64,000 bases of DNA, taken from Sacculina carcini. Taxonomy: Eukaryota; Arthropoda; Thecostraca; Sacculinidae. The stretch spans positions 7,550,249 through 7,614,248 of the forward strand of contig OU696586.1 of assembly GCA_916048095.2 (NCBI GenBank), read 5' to 3'. The stretch's first letter is position 1. Each line of letters starts with the position of its first letter. Of this stretch, positions 44,067 through 53,961 are shown piece after piece. The translations under genes were made by a program, and so were the position numbers. The notes under the pieces are model-generated. The model was given only the letters and a program-made list of their open reading frames with translations, did not search any database and was not told where the DNA came from.

Positions 44067-44150
44067 GAGTGTGTGTGTGTCTGTGTGTGTCTGTTTGTGT
44101 TTGTGTGTGTTTGTGGGTGTGTGGGTGTGGTTGTGCGTGTGTGTGTAGAG
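44067..44150 (+). repeat. (TG)n microsatellite at the LINE Y 5' end
   Basis: TGTGTG with TTTG and GGTG interruptions, CA in LINE sense. Confidence 0.9.
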
Positions 44151-44504
44151 GTTGTGTATACGTGTCATGCATTTTATGTGTATGAGTGTGGGAGTGTGCA
44201 TGATATATTTATCAGTGTTTAAATGAGTAAATTAGTGTGCGTGGATATGTGACCATATATGCACGTGTTTGTATTGCATTGCATTAAACTCAGGTAGCAC
44301 AAGCTGTTCAGCTTCAATTACCTTTACATTTTTTATTTGATTACACTTTATAATACCGTCAAATTATATGCTGGAAAATACATGAATGAATATAATGATA
44401 AAAATCAATAAATCAATAATAATAAGAAAAGCCGATGAAAATGTAAATTTCAGTACGTGTAAACAAAACGCGAATATTCACAAACAATACAAACTTACAC
44501 CCTT

Positions 44505-44539
44505 ACACACAGACACATACACACACAGGATTTGATCTC
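44505..44539 (+). repeat. (CA)n tract before LINE X copy 3
   Basis: CACACAGACACATACACACACAG directly before the LINE fragment, in LINE sense. Confidence 0.8.
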
Positions 44540-44835
44540 AGTTTATAGATGTCTTACAGGGAAGGATAATGGAAAATCGGAAATTGTTTCAATTCTCAAA
44601 ATCTAATAGGAATCACAGTTTTGGCCTACAAAAACGAAGGATTAAAAAAGACATCCAAAAATATAGTTTCCCAAATAGAGTAGTAGATAGATGGAATAGG
44701 TTGTCAAGCGACGTAGTACACCAGCCAACGACACAACTGTTTAAGAAGACATACGTATGACAGCTGGAAGGCGGGAGTCACGAGCCTCTGACTCATTCCT
44801 GCGAAGACAGCTAGTAAGAACAACTAGTAAGACCA
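44540..44835 (+). pseudogene. LINE X copy 3, C-terminal fragment
   Basis: Starts in 'DLISVYRCLTGKDNGK' (one frame) and continues as 'NRNHSFGLQKRRIKKDIQKY' and 'FPNRVVDRWNRLSSDVVHQ', stop at 44758-44760. It is the extreme ORF2 end, homologous to 10050-10300. The 3' terminus 'CTGACTCATTCCTGCG' (about 44789-44804) is shared with copies 1 and 2. Confidence 0.8.
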
Positions 44836-44839
44836 TATA

Positions 44840-44915
44840 TAAATACACACATTCAAATGCACACAAACTCACCGACACAAATATACACACACTAAAACAT
44901 ACACACATATACGTT
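44840..44915 (+). repeat. CA-rich tract after LINE X copy 3
   Basis: CACACA-containing sequence following the LINE terminus, in LINE sense. Confidence 0.75.
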
Positions 44916-45034
44916 CCAGTTCACTGTTTCATGATAATTCAATACTGGTCATAAACACAAGTTAGCTGGAATTACCAATACTAATTAGATATACATATGA
45001 AAAAGAATACGTAAGAAATGCCGCTATCTGAATA

Positions 45035-45470
45035 TTATTTCATTAGTTTTGACCTTGAATTTGCCCAGGCTGTTCTGAGAGGAATTACCGTCACTCAACA
45101 CATTGCATACATTGCTGAAAGAATCAACGATGAAATTACTCTGTTCGGCAGCGAACTGGAGTCATGCACCGGGAATATTGTCTAGATGAAAACCAATTGC
45201 TCCTTTGTGTCACGAAATCATCAGCAAGTGAAGTTCTCATGGCATGGGGGTCGTTATGCTTGATCTTGTACAGCATGCATACGCTGCTGACCTTTCGTTG
45301 ACGGCAAAGATCAACAATAACCAAGTCATCACAGAGGAACTTGCATGTTCTAACAACTATGTCTATAAGACTGAGGTGAAAATCCGCAGTAGAAGACCAC
45401 ACAGGAGCGTACTGTAGAATTGGCAAGATGAAACAGTGAAACAACTTTGAAGGCATTGTTAACAGATGCA
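45035..45470 (-). pseudogene. LINE Z fragment (ORF2 C-terminus)
   Basis: 'LFHCFILPILQYAPVWSS', 'VVRTCKFLCDDLVIVDLCRQ' and 'RKVSSVCMLYKIKHNDPHAM' match the end of the LINE Z ORF2 (61539-63869) closely. The last part (45160-45040) is in other frames but still recognisable (LGKFKVKTNEI). 5'-truncated and frameshifted. Confidence 0.85.
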
Positions 45471-46490
45471 CACGCAGACTCAATGAAAACAAACGTGCGT
45501 CTCGGCTCGCTTGGCAATGGTGTGCCGTATCGATTGCTGAGCGCGCCGGCACCACTTCACAAGTGTTGCCACTGCTATGAAGTTTGCCGTGCTGTCAACA
45601 GATTCACGCATCACATTTTCAAGCGTTGCCACGTTTTCATTGTGTATCCTGTGCTGAATTAGAATGATCCTGTCTCGTGGCAAGATTATGCAAATATATT
45701 GGGCGTGTGCAAACATTCATTTGGAGCGGCTGTGATTAATTCTATTTGACAATCTGTAGATTCGTCATTGAACTCTGAACACTGAATTATCGTTACCTAT
45801 GTAGACCGGAGGCGTACTCAGAGAGATAACACTAATTAGCATGAAATTCATTTCCTTTCCGACCATTTAATAACTGCTACAATACATCTTATAGTAACAT
45901 TTTCCAATATTTTGAAAAATGAAATACATACTCGATTTAAGAATTTATATTAGTTCAAATTATACTTGCATGATTTTCTTCCGAAATTTAGCATGCAATG
46001 AGTGAATACATTGCGAGAATATTGTATGCATTTCCAAAAATATGTGCATACATTTCACTATGTGTTAATAGTGCAATAATTTCATAATTATTTATTATTA
46101 TTTGTCTTCTCCAAAAAGTGCTTTTTCTCAAGAACTATTTATTTATCACTTAATGTAACCCTGATTTGAGTTTTTTATTAGATAAAAATACAACACTGTA
46201 GAACACCTTAAATTAAGTTCCGATTGATATTAGTATTATAAGTAATAAGTATAAGCAGTGACGAAAGCATTTTTTCTATTATAATACATTTTTTCACAAA
46301 CAAAAAAACTGTGAAGCATAGCTTGTGACAGTCACTTGCAGGACATAATGAACACAATCAGTGCATTCAGTGCCCACAGTGAAAGTTGTGGAAGTTGCGA
46401 ATTTTGAGATAAAATATTCACACCTCAGCCAATGTATGTAATGTATACCTCGGCCAATGTATATACGCGCAAACTTATGGGTGAAATTCC
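45471..46490. other. Non-coding, nothing recognised
   Basis: No supported coding sequence or repeat structure. Confidence 0.4.
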
Positions 46491-46492
46491 TT

Positions 46493-46642
46493 GAGGATAC
46501 ACACGCACACGCACACACATACGCACACGCACACGCACATACACACAAACACACATATTAACACACAAACACGCACACGTACAGATACATACTCACAAAC
46601 AGGCAGACATACACATACATACACACGAGCACGCACACACAT
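46493..46642 (+). repeat. CA-rich microsatellite
   Basis: ACACAC/ACGCAC with TACAT variants. Confidence 0.9.
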
Positions 46643-46649
46643 TCGGAAA

Positions 46650-47560
46650 ACTTCACAAAAGGAAATGAAGATCATAAATTGTTGAGAAAGAATACAAAGG
46701 TACACACAGATGTATTAACCTCAATCATACAATCACAGTTTGCAACCGTATAATGTGCGGTTGAATGAAAGTTCTTCATATTTTTCTCGAATTGTTCTCA
46801 AATTTTCATAAAATTAAACCAAAATTTTAATTTTTATATGTGTGTTTTCCCAACTGTTCACCCTAGCGAATACAAATATGTGTGTATCATCAGACAATTG
46901 ATTTTGCCTGATTGGCTTCAAATGATGAAGTCAAATATAATTTTGCTTCATCTGATATCATTTTGATGTTTCAATTGGAATATACAAGCATGCGTTTTCC
47001 ACTATCAATTTATCTGTTTGCACAACGCAAGAGACAAAACATTGACATTTGCGTTTACACATTGTGTTCTTTTCTGCCAGGACCTTGGCACCAAATTATC
47101 AGGCGGTTGAAAATCATACGTTTCCAAATAGGTTTCAGGTACACAAAACTCTGACAAGACAAAGGCGTGTTCAGATGAAGTGTCTTGGTCTTCGAGCAGC
47201 TGAATTGCAAGCTACTCCTTATTGCTTGCCTGAGTGCGTACCTGGAGACATGTGTGGCATGCCAACAAGTGCGACAGTGGTGATCGCTTGTTGGCACGTC
47301 TCCATCTCTACAAAGACGTAATATGCGTGAACAGGATGTCGTCTCGCACGTCACACGTAACACGTCAGTCCTGAAGCCAAGCGAGGGCTCGAATTTCATT
47401 GCGTCTCATTTGACTTGACACAATATTGCACCGAGACTAGAGCTGATAAATAAGCTTGAAAATACACATATAATGGCCGAATCACGGCCTTCGACTCTCC
47501 TAGTCCGATTTTGGCTGTAATATTGTTTTTCACAACGCGGATATCGCAGATATTGATTTT
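46650..47560. other. Non-coding, no recognised gene
   Basis: Overlapping ORFs at 47049-47399 on both strands are of moderate GC but match nothing I know and lack support. I do not annotate them. Confidence 0.4.
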
Positions 47561-47615
47561 ACAGTGGCGGATTCAAAAAGTCGTTTAGAGGATGCAAGTG
47601 GCAGTATATGTAGAT

Positions 47616-47902
47616 CAGTGGTTTTTACCTTTCTCAGTGTTCGCACCGCTTTCAAATCAGCACTCAATTCTCGCACCCTTTTCTTGATATTCATACGAAA
47701 ATATGAAAATACAAACGACGTAATAACAAAATTTGTTATTTAATATTTATTCATACAACTCCTTTAAGAGGGCCAAGCAAAACTACGTTTCCCAGACAAA
47801 ATGGAATGCATAGGTAAAACATAGAATTTCTTTATATAAAAAATAACAGGAATCCTCGCACCCGCTGGCAGCCAGGCTCGCACCCCCGGTCAAGAACCGC
47901 TG
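47616..47902. mobile_element. hAT-like MITE, 287 bp
   Basis: The left end CAGTGGTTTTTACC and the reverse-complemented right end CAGCGGTTCTTGACC are near-identical, both followed by a GCACC/GCGAG-rich segment ('TTCGCACCG', 'CTCGCACCC'). Flanks ATGTAGAT and TTGTTGAT match at 6 of 8. Non-coding. Confidence 0.75.
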
Positions 47903-48339
47903 TTGTTGATCATTTCATTGAATATACATGCACGTGTACACAATTTGACTGAATTATAGGGAGGCCTGGATTTTTCAGTGAATGAACGCATGTATGAATG
48001 GCGCCAAGGGGTGCTCTGGGGTTGCATCCCCACAAAATATGCCAACACCGCCTGAGCCCCCCAAAAATCATAATCATGGACATCAACATTTCTTACCACT
48101 GTAAATGAAGCTTTATTGTCCTACATTTATCTTATTTGTCTTCCAGTAATTAATTATTTTTTACTGTAATAACGTTTGCACGTGTGTCAATGTGCCGTTA
48201 TATATTCTATCATATGGTATTCAACTCGTTTCTTTCAATATACGTCCTTCAAGTATGGTTCAATTTTGACGACTGAATCAGTGTGCCCCAGTCCCTTATT
48301 ATAATATCATGTAGTAGCGTTTCGCCAACCCCCACAACA

Positions 48340-48395
48340 TTTTCATCAGCCCCCCCCCTCAGCCCCCTATCGTAAAAATCCTGGCGCCGCCACTG
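48340..48395. mobile_element. Terminus of a hAT-like element
   Basis: Ends ...CCTGGCGCCGCCACTG, i.e. CAGTGGCGGCGCCAGG reversed, with a C-rich subterminal part. A CAGTGGCGG at 47562 could be the partner end, but the flanking 8-mers do not match, so the element boundaries stay open. Confidence 0.55.
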
Positions 48396-48429
48396 ATAAT
48401 GGGGGTCAAAATTATTTCCTTCGGGTTGG

Positions 48430-48912
48430 GCATACGACCTTGCACAGGCTCTGAGTCCTGGTATTTTGAGGGATGTAATGAAACGAAATGGGTTTGAAGA
48501 CATTTTGCACAAGTTGTATTTCAATAATAGTGAGTTGTATTTGTTGTATTTCAATGACAGTATTTCAATTGATGGAATTGATGGTCTCTACTAATTCAAA
48601 TCACATTCTTTCAGCGTTGAACGATTGAATGAATCACCTGTTGACTCGTTCTCGAATGTTTATATTGTGCAAGACCTAAAAACTGGTAATATAACTGATC
48701 ATATATGCTGAAAGTGTTTTCTTCGCATATAATGGAATCATGTTACTGTACATGTTAGGCGCCCAGCGTCCAGAATACTGAACAGCTCATATCTTCAAAA
48801 CTATTAAATATTTTTCTGTGAAAGTTACTACAAATGCTGAGTGTGCCATTAATAGGCGATCCTGTGAAAATCACTCATCTACCTATTTTGGTTAACTTGG
48901 GGCATTAATGGG
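48430..48912 (+). pseudogene. piggyBac-like transposase relic and 3' end
   Basis: A short plus-strand piece reads 'SPGILRDVMKRNGFEDIL' then 'HKLYFNNSE', recalling the conserved 'DVMSR-RF-EIL-LHFND' of piggyBac transposases. Downstream, GGGGCATTAATGGG at 48899-48912 is directly followed by TTAA (48913-48916), the piggyBac target site; the reversed end reads CCCATTAATGCCCC. The left end was not found. Confidence 0.5.
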
Positions 48913-48916
48913 TTAA

Positions 48917-49300
48917 GCTATTACAAGATAATTGTTTAAAATTTGCTATTTAGTTATTACGACGATTTTCACTGAAATAACATCACTTTTGTTCCAGTAG
49001 TTATTCATTTTTTTATCAAACCTCAGCAAGATTATATTTGATTATTAATTTATCGCAAATTTCTACGCGGTTGAGTTTTATAGAACGCTGCATGACATAT
49101 ATCAACATCATCATCATAGTGCCACTATGTGTATGTGTGTATGTGTGTGTGTGTTATATTCATGATCGGAATTATTTGTGAGCTTGCAACCTCACCCGAA
49201 AATTACTGCTATGCAGCGTGACAAGTTTGCACTCAACAAACAACGCAGGAATTGCGCAACAGCGAGAACTTGATGCTCCACCGAGCTTCTGCTCTCTGAT
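48917..49300. other. Non-coding, nothing recognised
   Basis: AT-rich, with a short TG run near 49127-49152. Confidence 0.4.
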
Positions 49301-49305
49301 TAATC

Positions 49306-49402
49306 ACACACATACACACACACATACACACACATACACATACACACACATACACACACACGCATACACACATACACACATATACACATACACACACACA
49401 CC
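49306..49402 (+). repeat. (CA)n microsatellite at a LINE 5' junction
   Basis: CACACATA-type tract ending exactly where LINE coding similarity begins; in LINE sense. Confidence 0.92.
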
Positions 49403-49815
49403 GGAATCATTGAAAGTATCACAGGGAAACATAGATTGGCGAGACTATCACGAAAATGACCTCTTACTTTTAAGGAAAGATACAAAAAGTTCAGAAATAC
49501 GCTGACACAAGTACTCCAGAGATACCAGAAATGAATATTATAATAAACCATTCGGAGACATACAAGGGAATCCAAAAGAAACCTGGAAAAAATACATGCA
49601 GTCTTGGTATACAGAAAAAAATCTCTCGAGAATTCAATTGATTTGGACATAATTGCAAGGCATGAAGCTGCTAACAAATTCAACAGTTACTTTACGAATA
49701 TTGTTGGACATGATGATCAAGACCCTGTCACCGCATTTTCTACATATTTGGATGCGTCTTCAGCCCCATCTATGTACTCACTTCCCTGTAGTGTAGAGGA
49801 AATTAAGAGGCACAC
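49403..49815 (+). pseudogene. LINE (Y-like) left part, linker before RT
   Basis: Frame pieces 'IQGNPKETWKKYM' (normally QGNPKQHWRIIN) and 'IIARHEAANKFNSYFTNIVG' (compare 'EIANKFNDHFLTT' in LINE Y), and 'VEEIKR' at the break. 5'-truncated at the CA tract. Interrupted at 49815 by LTR element C and resumes at 53962. Confidence 0.8.
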
Positions 49816-50024
49816 TGTATTGTTCATTGGTTATATATTTGTTATTGTTCTTGTAACTACGTTCGCGCCGCAGTGGTCCTATTTGTTCTCGCTATTGAGG
49901 AGGTGAGAGGGTGTTGTGGTTTGGGCGTAGTCATTCTTGGATCAGGTTTTGCTCGGTTATCTTGTGTGAGTTTGTTAGTATTATATATCTAGTTGTTCGT
50001 GTTGCCTCTCATTGCGTCACTACA
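49816..50024 (+). repeat. 5' LTR of element C
   Basis: 209 bp, TGTATTGTTC ... GTCACTACA. Confidence 0.92.
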
Positions 50025-50056
50025 AATTGGTGACGATGATTTTTTTTATAGGTATC

Positions 50057-52065
50057 ATGAATAGCGTGCAACCTCCAGCCGCATTTCTCGCAAGGCCTGG
50101 AAAGCCACTTGTTTCCTGGAGCGAATGGGAATTCGCATTTACTAATTACATAATGGCGATTAACGGTGAGTCGTTTACTGTCGACCGTCGCCGGGCCATT
50201 CTCCTCCACTGTGTGGGCGCTGAGGCTCAACGAGCTTATCGTTCACTTCCGGCCGCGACAAAGCAAGCAGGTGAGAACCGGTACCTGGAGACGCTGCGAG
50301 TTCTACGGGAGTATTATTCTCCAAAGGTAAATGTAATATCCGAACGGTACACATTTCGCCAACAAAATCAACAGCAGACCGAATCCACCGACGAATATGT
50401 GTCAGTATTGACAACTTTGTCGGCGAATTGCAAGTTCTGAAATTTCGCAGATGAGATGATCCGTGATCAGGTCGTAGAGAACACAATCTACCCACGACTC
50501 AGAGAGAGGCTTCTACAAGACGCAACACTGACGTTGGATAGCCTGTTGGGTACCGCGGAGGCTTTTGAGAAATCGCGACAACAGTCGGCCATGATGTCTT
50601 CACCTCATCAAAATTCAGCCGAATTGACCACAGTTGCTGTGACCACCGGCAAAGCTGGTACGAGACCGACCAAGACAACGAACAGCGGACACCCATGTTC
50701 ACACTGCGGACGATATCACAGACTTCCTCGGCACGAGTTCTGCCCTGCGAGGAACTCGAATTGCAACGCGTGTGGACGACAAGGACATTGTGGTGCAGTC
50801 TGCAAATCAAAGAGGAATGAGAAAAACCACACTCCAAACAAATCACATTCAGAGCAGCGGTCCGTCCGAGAAGTCACAATACTCTATTGCGGTGGGAGCG
50901 ACAAGAAGAAGCTCACGTGCGACGCACTGGTTGCTGTTCACTCGGGAAAGCAGGCCAACTTGCGCTTGCAAGTAGACACAGGGGCAAGTGTTTCCGTACT
51001 GAGCCTGCCTCTGGCTCGAACACATTCTCGCGGTGCAGAGATGACAGCCACGGGGACGCGTCTTTTCGGTGTAGGTCGTCAGCCGCTAAATGTGGTAGGT
51101 ACTCTACCTGTTGCCATCGCTGTAGGTGAGCACACGGCAAACACGACGCTCTTTTTCATCGACATACCAACAAATGAGGCTCTGCTGGATCTCAATACAT
51201 TATCCGAGTTGGGCCTGACGATCCATCCGGAGGAGGGCGCGGTTCGAGCAGTCGACTCCAACAGACCCGCTGCCGCCGCTGGCAAGACGCAAGAACTGCC
51301 GGCTATCACCGGATTCGCCCACAAGATTCAACTGAGGAAAGAGGCGGTACCCACGGCGCTGCCACTCTGTCGTCTTCCTATGGTTATTCGAGCCGAAGTT
51401 TCAGCAGAGCTGAAAAAACTTCTTGACGAAGGCATCATAGAACGGATTGACTCGTCGCAGTGGATAAGCCAAATCGTGGTCGCACGACGTAAGTCTGGCG
51501 GAGTACGTCTCTGTGTGGATTTGCGGGGTCCAAACAGCCAAATGGTCGCTGATGTACAACCGCTGCCGACCGCCGAAGAGTTGCTCAGCCAGCTCCAGGG
51601 CGAGGTATACTCCAAGATAGATCTCCGTTCCGCCTACCATCAACTGACTCTCGAAGAAGGTTCAAGGCACATTACCGCGTTCATCACGCATGATGGTCTA
51701 TATCAGTACAAAAGGGTGCCATTCGGCCTCGCATCGGCAGGTGCCGCCTTTCAAAGAAGGCTGGATCACCTGCTTGAAGGTATACCAGGATGTGTCCACT
51801 ACATGAACGATATTGTCTGTTGTGGTCCGACGAGACAGGTACACGACGAGCGATTAGGAACGATCATGGGCTGTCTCACCAGCGCCAATGTGACGCTGAA
51901 CATAAAAAATCATCCATCGGGCAGACAAGCATGATGTTCTGCGGGTTCTCCGTGTCTCGGCGTGGCATAGTGCCATCCGAAGACCATCTGCGAGCCATCC
52001 GGGAGGCGCAGAGACCGGGCGACGCGAAGGAGCTGCGGAGTTTCATAGGGATGTGCAGTTCATAG
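50057..52065 (+). pseudogene. Element C gag-protease-RT reading frame, broken
   Basis: Gag starts at MNSVQPPAAFLARPGKPLVS. A single frame runs through gag, nucleocapsid, protease and RT, broken by an in-frame TGA at 50438-50440 and a one-base shift in an A-run near 51907. Counting from the Met at 50456: zinc knuckle 'CNACGRQGHCGAVC' near 103, protease 'VDTGASVSVL' at 173-182, RT 'GGVRLCVDLRGPN' near 348, 'YSKIDLRSAYHQL' near 385, and the polymerase box YMND (449-452), where the first catalytic Asp is replaced by Asn (codon AAC, 51806-51808). 'FCGFSVSRRGI' then 'ELRSFIGMCSS' end the RT thumb. Confidence 0.9.
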
Positions 52066-52205
52066 AGCTAGAGCTAATTTCAGTGTATTTCAGGGATTAG
52101 TTAGAGCTAGAGCTCTAGCTAGCTCAAATTAGCTAGAGCTAATTTGAGCTGGTTCATAGAGCTAATTTCCGTGGGCGGGCAGGGACCCGAGCTGCCCGCT
52201 GGCAG
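52066..52205. repeat. GAGCTA-rich palindromic filler at an internal deletion
   Basis: Where the RNase H core should be, there is about 140 bp of repeated GAGCTA/AGCTAATTT motifs and a GC-rich end. It includes a 14-bp inverted repeat with a 2-nt loop (52121-52134 and 52137-52150) and the palindrome AGCTAGAGCTCTAGCT. 'TTCATAGAGCTA' occurs at both the start and near the end. Not coding. Confidence 0.85.
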
Positions 52206-52211
52206 GCCCGA

Positions 52212-53741
52212 TTGATACCGTTTTCATATACGGCTGGGCACGTACCAGGTCATCGTCTACCAGCAGCAGACGCTATATCAAGACTTCCGCCCGAGCAGGT
52301 CGACCCGGAATACGTGACCGACAGCGAGGACGGCGACGTCATCGCACTTCTGGACAACCACGACAGCATTTCAGCGGACAACGTACGTGAAGCGGTTCGT
52401 CAGGATGCGAAGATGCAAGCTGTCCGCGAATGCTTGGTGAGTGGGTTTCCTCGCTGTGCCAAAAACTGCAATCCTCTGGTGCCACCGTATTTCGCAATTC
52501 GGCATGAGCACTCTGCCGACGGCGAACTCATCGTCCGATCAGGACACCGGATCGTCGTACCAGAGTCCCTCCGCAGGGCGTTTCTCGAGCGTGCTAATTC
52601 CGCGCACGATGGAGTGGTGCGCACGAAGCAGATGCTGCGCAGTCTGGCCTTGTGGCCGCGAATGTATAAAGATGTCCATGACCTCTTGGCATCCTGTGTG
52701 GATTGTCAGTCCAGCGAAAAAGTGCTAAGCACTGACAACAGACCTCTCACTCCGGTGTAGTTTTCGGCCGAACCGTGGTAAAAGGTGGCTGTTGACGTTG
52801 TGGGACCTATCACAGGGGCGCCAGAACAATGTCGTTTCGCGGTAACCCTATTGGAGTATCATTCTAAATGGGCAGAAGTGAGGTTGATGGCCAGTGTGAC
52901 GACTACCAGCATCATGTTTTTTCTCGACGGTATATTCGCCCGAGAGGGATTCCCTGATTAACTTGTCTCGGACAGCGGGCCTCAATTCGTCGGGGCGGAA
53001 TTCCCAGAATATCTGAACCGCCGGAAAATCAAGCATCTTACAGCAGCTTCCTAATGGCCGCGCGGAAATGGTGCGGTGGAGCGTTTCAACCGCACATTTA
53101 AATCGTGGCTGCAGCAGCATCATCACACCGGACATTTTGAGGAGCGGGTCCAACGTCTATTAGCGGTTTATCGCTCTACACCACACTGTACGACTGGTGT
53201 CTCACCATCGGTCCTGCTGCACGGGCGTTCCATGCGCCTGCTGCTGCCTGCTGCGCCGAAACGGACTCTGCACAGTGTCCGAGGTCGAGTGGAGAAACAG
53301 CAAGCGCGTAACAAGCGCAACTACAACCGCCGCCGAGCCGTAAGGCCGTCAACGTTGCATCCTGGAGATAAGGTACACGTGCAGACACCGGGCGCTACCG
53401 GCAAGCTCAACAAGAGGTTCAGTTCGCCTCGACAGATAATATCGTGTCGAGGATCATCTTTCCAGCTGGAGGACGGGTCGGTGAGAAGCCCTGCTCATTC
53501 GGCCAGGAGTAGCGGCCATGTACCAGACGAAGAGTACTTGTGGCCACCGACGTTGACGGGGGACGACATAGACAAAGAGGTCGAGGTCTCTACCGATTCT
53601 CAAACATCGCAGCCTGGTGAAACGGAAAACGCGGCCGAGCAGACTCCCCTGGAGGACGGGCCAAAAGAACATGAACAGCCGACCCGAGGGCGGCGTCGGC
53701 GTCTCCCCGCAAGATTTAAAGATTTTGTGCTCGAATATTAA
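52212..53741 (+). pseudogene. Element C RNase H end and integrase
   Basis: 'FSYTAGHVPGHRLPAADAIS' is the RNase H tail. 'NSAHDGVVRTKQMLRSLALW' and 'CVDCQS' form the integrase zinc-binding part. After a stop at about 52758 the core reads 'VAVDVVGPITGAPEQCRFAV' (first Asp), 'LVSDSGPQFVGAEF' (second Asp) and 'GNGAVERFNRTFKSWL' (Glu), interrupted by stops after 'GFPD' and 'TAAS'. The end (53076-53741) is open and contains 'LHPGDKVHVQTPGATGKL' plus an acidic, Arg-rich tail. Confidence 0.88.
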
Positions 53742-53752
53742 GGCCGGGGATA

Positions 53753-53961
53753 TGTACTGCTCATTGGTTATATAATTGTTATTGTTCTTGTAACTACGTT
53801 CGCGCCGCAGTGGTCCCATTTGTTCTCGCTATTGAGGAGGTGAGAGGGTGTTGTGGTTTGGGAGTAGTCATTCTTGGATCAGGATTTGTTCAGTTATCTT
53901 GTGTGAGTTTGTGAGTATAATATATCTAGTTGTTCGTTGTGCCTCTCGTTGTGTCATCACA
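53753..53961 (+). repeat. 3' LTR of element C
   Basis: 209 bp, TGTACTGCTC ... GTCATCACA, preceded by the purine-rich AAGGCCGGGGA. Confidence 0.92.

Larger units (their letters stand above)
49816..53961 (+). mobile_element. LTR retrotransposon C (Ty3/Gypsy-type), nested in a LINE, degenerate
   Basis: Two 209-bp LTRs (49816-50024 and 53753-53961) differ at about 16 positions (about 92% identity), so the insertion is older than element B. Flanks CACAC and CACTC fit a decayed 5-bp duplication. Internal order: putative primer-binding site TTGGTGACGATGA next to the left LTR, gag, zinc knuckle, protease, RT, gap with foreign filler, RNase H end, integrase, then AAGGCCGGGGA as polypurine tract. Stops, a frameshift, an RT active-site change and an internal deletion make it inactive. 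Confidence 0.93.

Noticed and set aside
47049..47399. Overlapping ORFs on both strands (80-114 codons)
   Set aside because: No recognisable motif, no supporting context, and open on both strands.
47562..48395. A single 834-bp hAT element with CAGTGGCGG ends
   Set aside because: Terminal similarity stops after about nine bases and the flanking 8-mers do not match; kept only as one supported terminus.
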